DNA of 60,000 nucleotides, taken from the NCBI GenBank assembly GCA_009760855.2, contig WPIO01000043.1, positions 64,001 to 124,000 of the forward strand, written 5' to 3'. Shown here piece by piece: positions 55,712 to 60,000 of this stretch (its first letter is position 1; every line of letters starts with the position of its first letter). The stretch comes from Cristatella mucedo. Its lineage: Eukaryota > Bryozoa > Phylactolaemata > Cristatellidae. Under the pieces are notes generated by a model. The model searched no databases, had not been told where the DNA came from, and saw only the letters and a list, made by a program, of their open reading frames with translations. A program made the position numbers and the translations under genes.

Positions 55712-56269
55712 GTTTGACCATCGTTCTTCATCACCCGAGCCTGAGCTGCTGCCGCTGCTCGATCGAGTCGCTAGTTTTTAGGCTCCGGTTTCGTGCCTCT
55801 CTGGCTGCTGTCCCTGTTCCTGCCGTCATGGCCATCGATCTGCCCGAGGGAGGGTGGACTGCTTGCCTCTTCATTTCGTTGGTTGTGGGTTGAATGTGTG
55901 AGCACGACTAGAGGCGTTTCGTCTTTCTATGCTTTTCTAAGCTTTATGGAGTTGGGGCCATGCAAGGATAGGCTCGGAGTGGCAATGCACTTGTACTGCA
56001 GGAGGCAGGATCTCCTACCGTCCTGCCTCCGCTTTGTATTCTTTTTAGCAGGCGAAGCTAACTGCAAACCACTAGATATGTTTCATGTGCCTTTCTATAT
56101 TAGCAAGCCCTGCTGCTTTTGCAGTTCCATGTGATTGGGCTGAAGGTTTTTCACTAGCAACTGGGTAGGAGCTGCATATCTTGAAGCGTGGGCACTCTTA
56201 GCAATGCGGTGGTGTGACAAAAAACCCGCTCTGTCTGGCTAGTCTGTTTGATATACTCATGTGCAAGAG

Positions 56270-57515
56270 TGGTATCTTGTTTCGAAGTGACCTTTCATAA
56301 GATGAACACATCAGCCCCACAGTCAACAGCCTACTTTTAGCTACATGACATTGCTAATATTCGGGCTTGCTTAGATAGTTTACCACAGCTAAATTGGTCC
56401 ACATATTTGTGACATTCCTCTAGACTTCTGTAACTCACTGCTTGCTAGTCTACCGGCCTTTGCAATCAAGTAAGCTGGTGCAAAACTCTGCACCTAGACT
56501 TGTCTACCCTAAGCACCCCAGTTGCAGCATCCTACTACTTCTCACCGACCGGCACTAGCTCCCAGTCAAGCAAAGCATCGAGTTCAAGGTATTGTCACTC
56601 ACTTTTAGGTTCACTTTATTCTTCGGCTCCCGCCTACTTATTAGACCTACCTATCAGGCCAGCCAAGGCTTGGCTCTTTTGTACCTAGCTGAACTGCTGC
56701 ATCAGTTTCAGCCTGTTCACGCCCTCAGGTCCTGTGTGAAAAATAAATTAGCTGTCCTATTCCTCCGCTTAAAGACCGTTGGCGACAGAAGCTTTAGCTC
56801 TGCAGGTCCTAGACTGTGGAACTTGCTTCCACAATTCTTACGCACCGACAACTACTCTCTTACTGCCGACTATGGCACATCCTTTTCAGTGGTCCTGAGC
56901 TGCTACTTCTATGCTACTCACTACCTCAACTGCTTTCCTGACTCTGCTATGCTTCCCACTTTCTCTTTGTTGCGTAAGACGAAGTCTGTTGGCTACCGAA
57001 AGCCACTGAGGCTGTGAGTGCGCCCTCCTGCGTAACACCCACATGGTCTGTAGGATTTTGTGGAGTTACAGACGGAGATGCATTACGTTGCAATACATCA
57101 GGCTAAGCATCGTACCACTTTTTGGAGTTTAATCATATGCCTATACATCGAAGCTCAAATCCTTAGAAAAAAGTGCCTTTAGTTCTGATGCTCCCAGAGC
57201 CTTGAACTTTATTCTAACCTGCCTCACGACATCTCTTGACTTAACCACTGATAATAAACAACTCGAATGCATACACTGGTCACAGCATTTAGTGGGTCCG
57301 TGTGATTCGTGCATATTCGTGCTCTCACTGTGCATGCTGCCACTTACCATATTTGCCACTGACCCTGTGCATGTCACCTCTAACAATGTTGAGATTGTTG
57401 TCATTGAGCATGCTACCAATAACCATCTGATCGTGCTTGTTTTGCAGCGAATATAAAGTGCCTAGACAGAGATTGAGTTCTGTGAGGATGCTATACAGAC
57501 ATACTTTTACCATTG
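56270..57515 (+). mobile_element. LINE-A fragment (shared) with private LINE-B insert
   Basis: The counterpart of 480-1,340. It reads from TCGAAGTGACCTTTC through LINE-A RT C-terminal and 3' UTR blocks to AAAGTGCCTAGACAGAGATTG near 57,455. It is interrupted at 56,655-57,095 by LINE-B. Confidence 0.8.
56655..57095 (+). mobile_element. LINE-B 3' copy, private to right arm
   Basis: About 440 bp from CCAGCCAAGGCTTGGCTC to GCATTACGTTGC. The target ATCAGGC appears on both sides (near 56,650 and 57,098), an apparent 7-bp duplication. The left arm LINE-A at the matching place has no insert. Confidence 0.85.
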
Positions 57516-58089
57516 TGGTTATTAAGAGTGTCATCTCCAAGTGGCAGTGACTCACAGAGTTAGAGGAAAAGGAAGACTTTCCACGACAGAGGCCCCCTTA
57601 TCGTCTAGGCGCTTAGCCAATCAGTGTTGTTAGTCGTAGTAGTCACGGCGTCTGGCAGTCGCTGAGACTATTTAGTTTTCGATTGATGCATAAGTAATCG
57701 ACTGTTTAAACCGAATGATGATTTCATGCAAGCGTCGACATGCAGAGAATCTATATGCCAATGTGGTGTACTGTAAAATCTGCATACGTCTATCCTTATT
57801 GGATGTATTTTTTTGTCCCGCGCTCACCGTCTCGCGTGCCCTTTGTGCCATTTGCTGTTTGCCAAATCTACTGGGTTTGTCTCTGCATGGAAATCGCCCA
57901 CGATTCATTCGGTAATCATAGTGCTTTTATCTATATAATATGTGTCCCATTGCTTTTTGTAAGCACAATAATACGAGTAAAAATGAAAACAATAATAATC
58001 AGACATTTCTATTGCACAGTAAGAGAAAAAAATCTCTTTTTAGGCAGTTTACACATGGTATAAAGGAAGCTTGGAAATTGATTAGATAC

Positions 58090-58520
58090 AGGATATACAG
58101 TGTCAGCATGCATATTCATTCTCTAGCTCCAGCCCTCCTATCAGAACTACTCGATTACCAGGCGAAAAATCCTACAACCTGCTTTTCCGACTCGAGTCGT
58201 TTAGCCGTTTACCTAACTCAAAACTTTTGGAGACCATACCTTTAGATCCTACGCTTCCAAAGCCATGCACTCATTACCATTGCATGTCACAACGTCACCT
58301 GACACGACGGCATTTGAAAAGATGATTAAAACGCACCTTTTTATTACAGCATTTGGTGGGCCTTTGTGATTCGTCTTACATGTGGTTGTGCCTGCTTACA
58401 CATTGCTTGCTGATATTGCCACCAAACATTTTGTAATGCTTCATATGCAGCATCTGTAGAGTGCCTAGAGAAAGAATCAGTTTTCTGACGGCGCATTGCA
58501 AATGTATGATTATTATTATT
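58090..58520 (+). mobile_element. LINE 3' fragment
   Basis: CATTCTCTAGCTCCAGCCCTC, ATTACCAGGCGAAAAATCC, then GAGTGCCTAGAGAAAGAATC with a stem-loop and ATTATTATTATTATG: an old LINE-A-like 3' end. Confidence 0.75.
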
Positions 58521-58529
58521 ATGAATATT

Positions 58530-58900
58530 AAAAGCATACAAATGAAAACTCTTAAGGACCAGCAAATGCTGTGAGCATAGGTGAGTTTTTGGTTTCCTTT
58601 TAAATTTTGTCTGGTGGTATGGCGTAACGTCAGTCGGAAGTAAGTTCAAGACTTTGGAGCAAATGAACTGAAGGCACAGACCGCAAAAGATTTGAGGTTA
58701 GCTTTGAGGCACAGCGAAACGACTGGCCTGACTGCTGTTGAATATGCCTTCCCTCCTGGTGGAAGGAAGGCATACTGTCTAGCCTAGGTAGCCGTGGCGG
58801 GCCACACCTCTGAGGCTGCAGCCGAGTGATGTAAATAATCTTGCTATGCAGAGTTACCAATTACTTCAGTGTGCATGTCAAAGCATGCTCTTTTTAAGCT
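58530..58900 (-). mobile_element. LINE fragment, tail to tail with the previous one
   Basis: Antisense LINE 3' UTR and RT C-terminal traces (GCGTAACGTCAGTCGGAAGT, GCAAAAGATTTGAGG). It lies outside the visible paired part of the right arm. Confidence 0.55.
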
Positions 58901-60000
58901 GCGGAGCTACCATGCCTCTTCGACCCCCTTAAGCAAATGCTGAAGTAACTCACATTTCACAACTTGTATGCCTTATGTCGAAACACATAGCATCTTTTGT
59001 GCGCATCATAGGTTGTGTTTACTTAAGAGTGGGATAGAAATTCTACAAAGGGTATGTGGTAAGGTACTACTGGATATGGCTGTCACATCTAAATTCTCAC
59101 GTTACATTTCCTGACGGAAATTGTCGTGACTAAATTAGCCGAAAACAATGCCTGCATGTGTGTGCCATAAGCAGTTTAAGTACCCCTAGTTAATACCAGC
59201 TGTGGGTATTTAAACATCAACGGCCACTCCAAACCAGTGCCCCATGCTGCTATGCCCACAAGTGCACCAGAGAATGATTATCGTTGGTTGGAGATGGCCA
59301 GCGTTTACATACCTAATTTTTATATAAGTAAATTTTTAAATTATTTAAAATCTTTATTGTGCTAAATTACGATCGGATCAATTTGACCTTGGCTTCAATC
59401 GTATCAAGAAAGTTAACTCCAGTCACGATGGCCTATGTTTGGCCATCGTGACTGGAGACGGCAACTCCGAGCAGTGTGACTGTAGCAGAAGGAGACACTT
59501 GACGTTCTATTTCCTAAGCGCCGGCCGATGCTAGCAAGTGATCCGTGGGATGACCGCAAAGAGGAGTTTCAGAATGTTTTGACCAATTGCAAGCGTTGCC
59601 CACAGACGGAGATACATTGCATTACAACTCCTATTGCAATGCTTCGAGTGTTGCTGCTTGGTCAGTTGGGCTTGTTTGTCGCCAGAAAGCAAAGATAGAT
59701 CAAATTCATGCGATTCGTTGCCTTAGTCTGGCTCGGGGTTTGTGCGCTTATCTGTGATGCTTATTTTGAGCCGTTTTGTATTGAATCGACTATTCTAGCC
59801 CAATATTAATTGATTTGTGGCACCAATATAATCTGACCTACCCGTATCTTTACAGGTTCTCGGTAGGCATGCATTGACATATTCTTTCAACTTTCCAGAG
59901 GTGACCTCGGTTTTATATTCCGACCACCCTAGAGTAAATAAAAACGTTAGTACCTCACGGCCAATGGATACTAGCAAACGCTCTTGGCTTTGCTTCAGCT
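58900..60000. other. Unassigned sequence at right end
   Basis: Apart from the 17-bp inverted repeat and a LINE-B tail remnant (ACAGACGGAGATACATTGCATTAC at 59,596-59,620) nothing was recognised. No further FERM exon was found here. Confidence 0.45.
59417..59457. other. Perfect 17-bp inverted repeat with 7-nt loop
   Basis: CTCCAGTCACGATGGCC, loop TATGTTT, then GGCCATCGTGACTGGAG. Every base of the 17-bp stem pairs. It is in otherwise featureless sequence and no copy was seen elsewhere in the window. Confidence 0.9.

Noticed and set aside
55793-56134. 113-codon frame, nearly identical in both arms, as a possible next FERM exon (contains CKPLDM)
   Set aside because: The resemblance to the KPLD stretch of F3 is only a few residues and the remainder does not fit; conservation between arms is equal in all frames here, as expected in a near-identical block.
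59510-59700. Possible exon (reads DPWDDRKEEFQNVL in one frame)
   Set aside because: No clear splice sites and no match to the FERM family; it runs into a LINE-B tail remnant.

Overview
This window looks like non-coding-rich nuclear DNA of an invertebrate metazoan. The signs are a spliced ERM/merlin-type FERM gene with GT-AG introns, many 5'-truncated LINEs of the CR1/L2 type, tRNA-derived SINEs, a Ty3/gypsy LTR element and long microsatellites. Retroelements and decayed repeats dominate. I cannot name the species; an early-branching animal such as a sponge or cnidarian is a guess from the style of the LINEs and the divergent FERM protein.

The main structure is a large, imperfect inverted duplication. 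The left arm (about 1-15,990, cut by the window edge) matches the reverse complement of the right arm (about 43,165-58,020), with a spacer of about 27 kb. Each arm carries the 5' part of the same FERM gene, head to head. The right copy (+ strand, exons at 43,979-44,059, 44,350-44,478, 50,461-50,673, 52,420-52,571, 54,867-54,942 and 55,574-55,711) reads through for about 263 residues covering F1, F2 and the start of F3. Its last exons lie outside the window or were not recognised. The left copy (- strand, exons between 15,188 and 2,326) is a pseudogene. It has lost its exon 2 acceptor, has frameshifts in exons 2, 3 and 6, and a stop in exon 5, yet exon 4 encodes an identical peptide. Near-identical blocks alternate with clearly diverged blocks between the arms, which suggests patchy gene conversion.

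The arms also differ by private insertions: a solo LTR (7,417-8,235), a LINE inside a LINE (10,912-11,595), an (AT)n tract (12,548-12,737) and short LINE-B copies on the left; a 1.3-kb LINE (46,829-48,150) in intron 2 and a LINE-B copy (56,655-57,095) on the right.

The spacer holds, from left to right: decayed LINE and unknown sequence (16.0-17.2 kb); a degenerate satellite-like array of about 170-bp period (17.24-17.75 and 25.63-28.7 kb) split by a defective Ty3/gypsy element (17,756-25,626) whose reverse transcriptase is itself split by a LINE-B copy; then a run of CR1/L2-like LINE fragments, SINEs and microsatellites (28.9-42.3 kb). No tRNA or rRNA gene, CRISPR array or operon was seen. 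Apart from the FERM gene and its dead twin, I support no host protein-coding gene.
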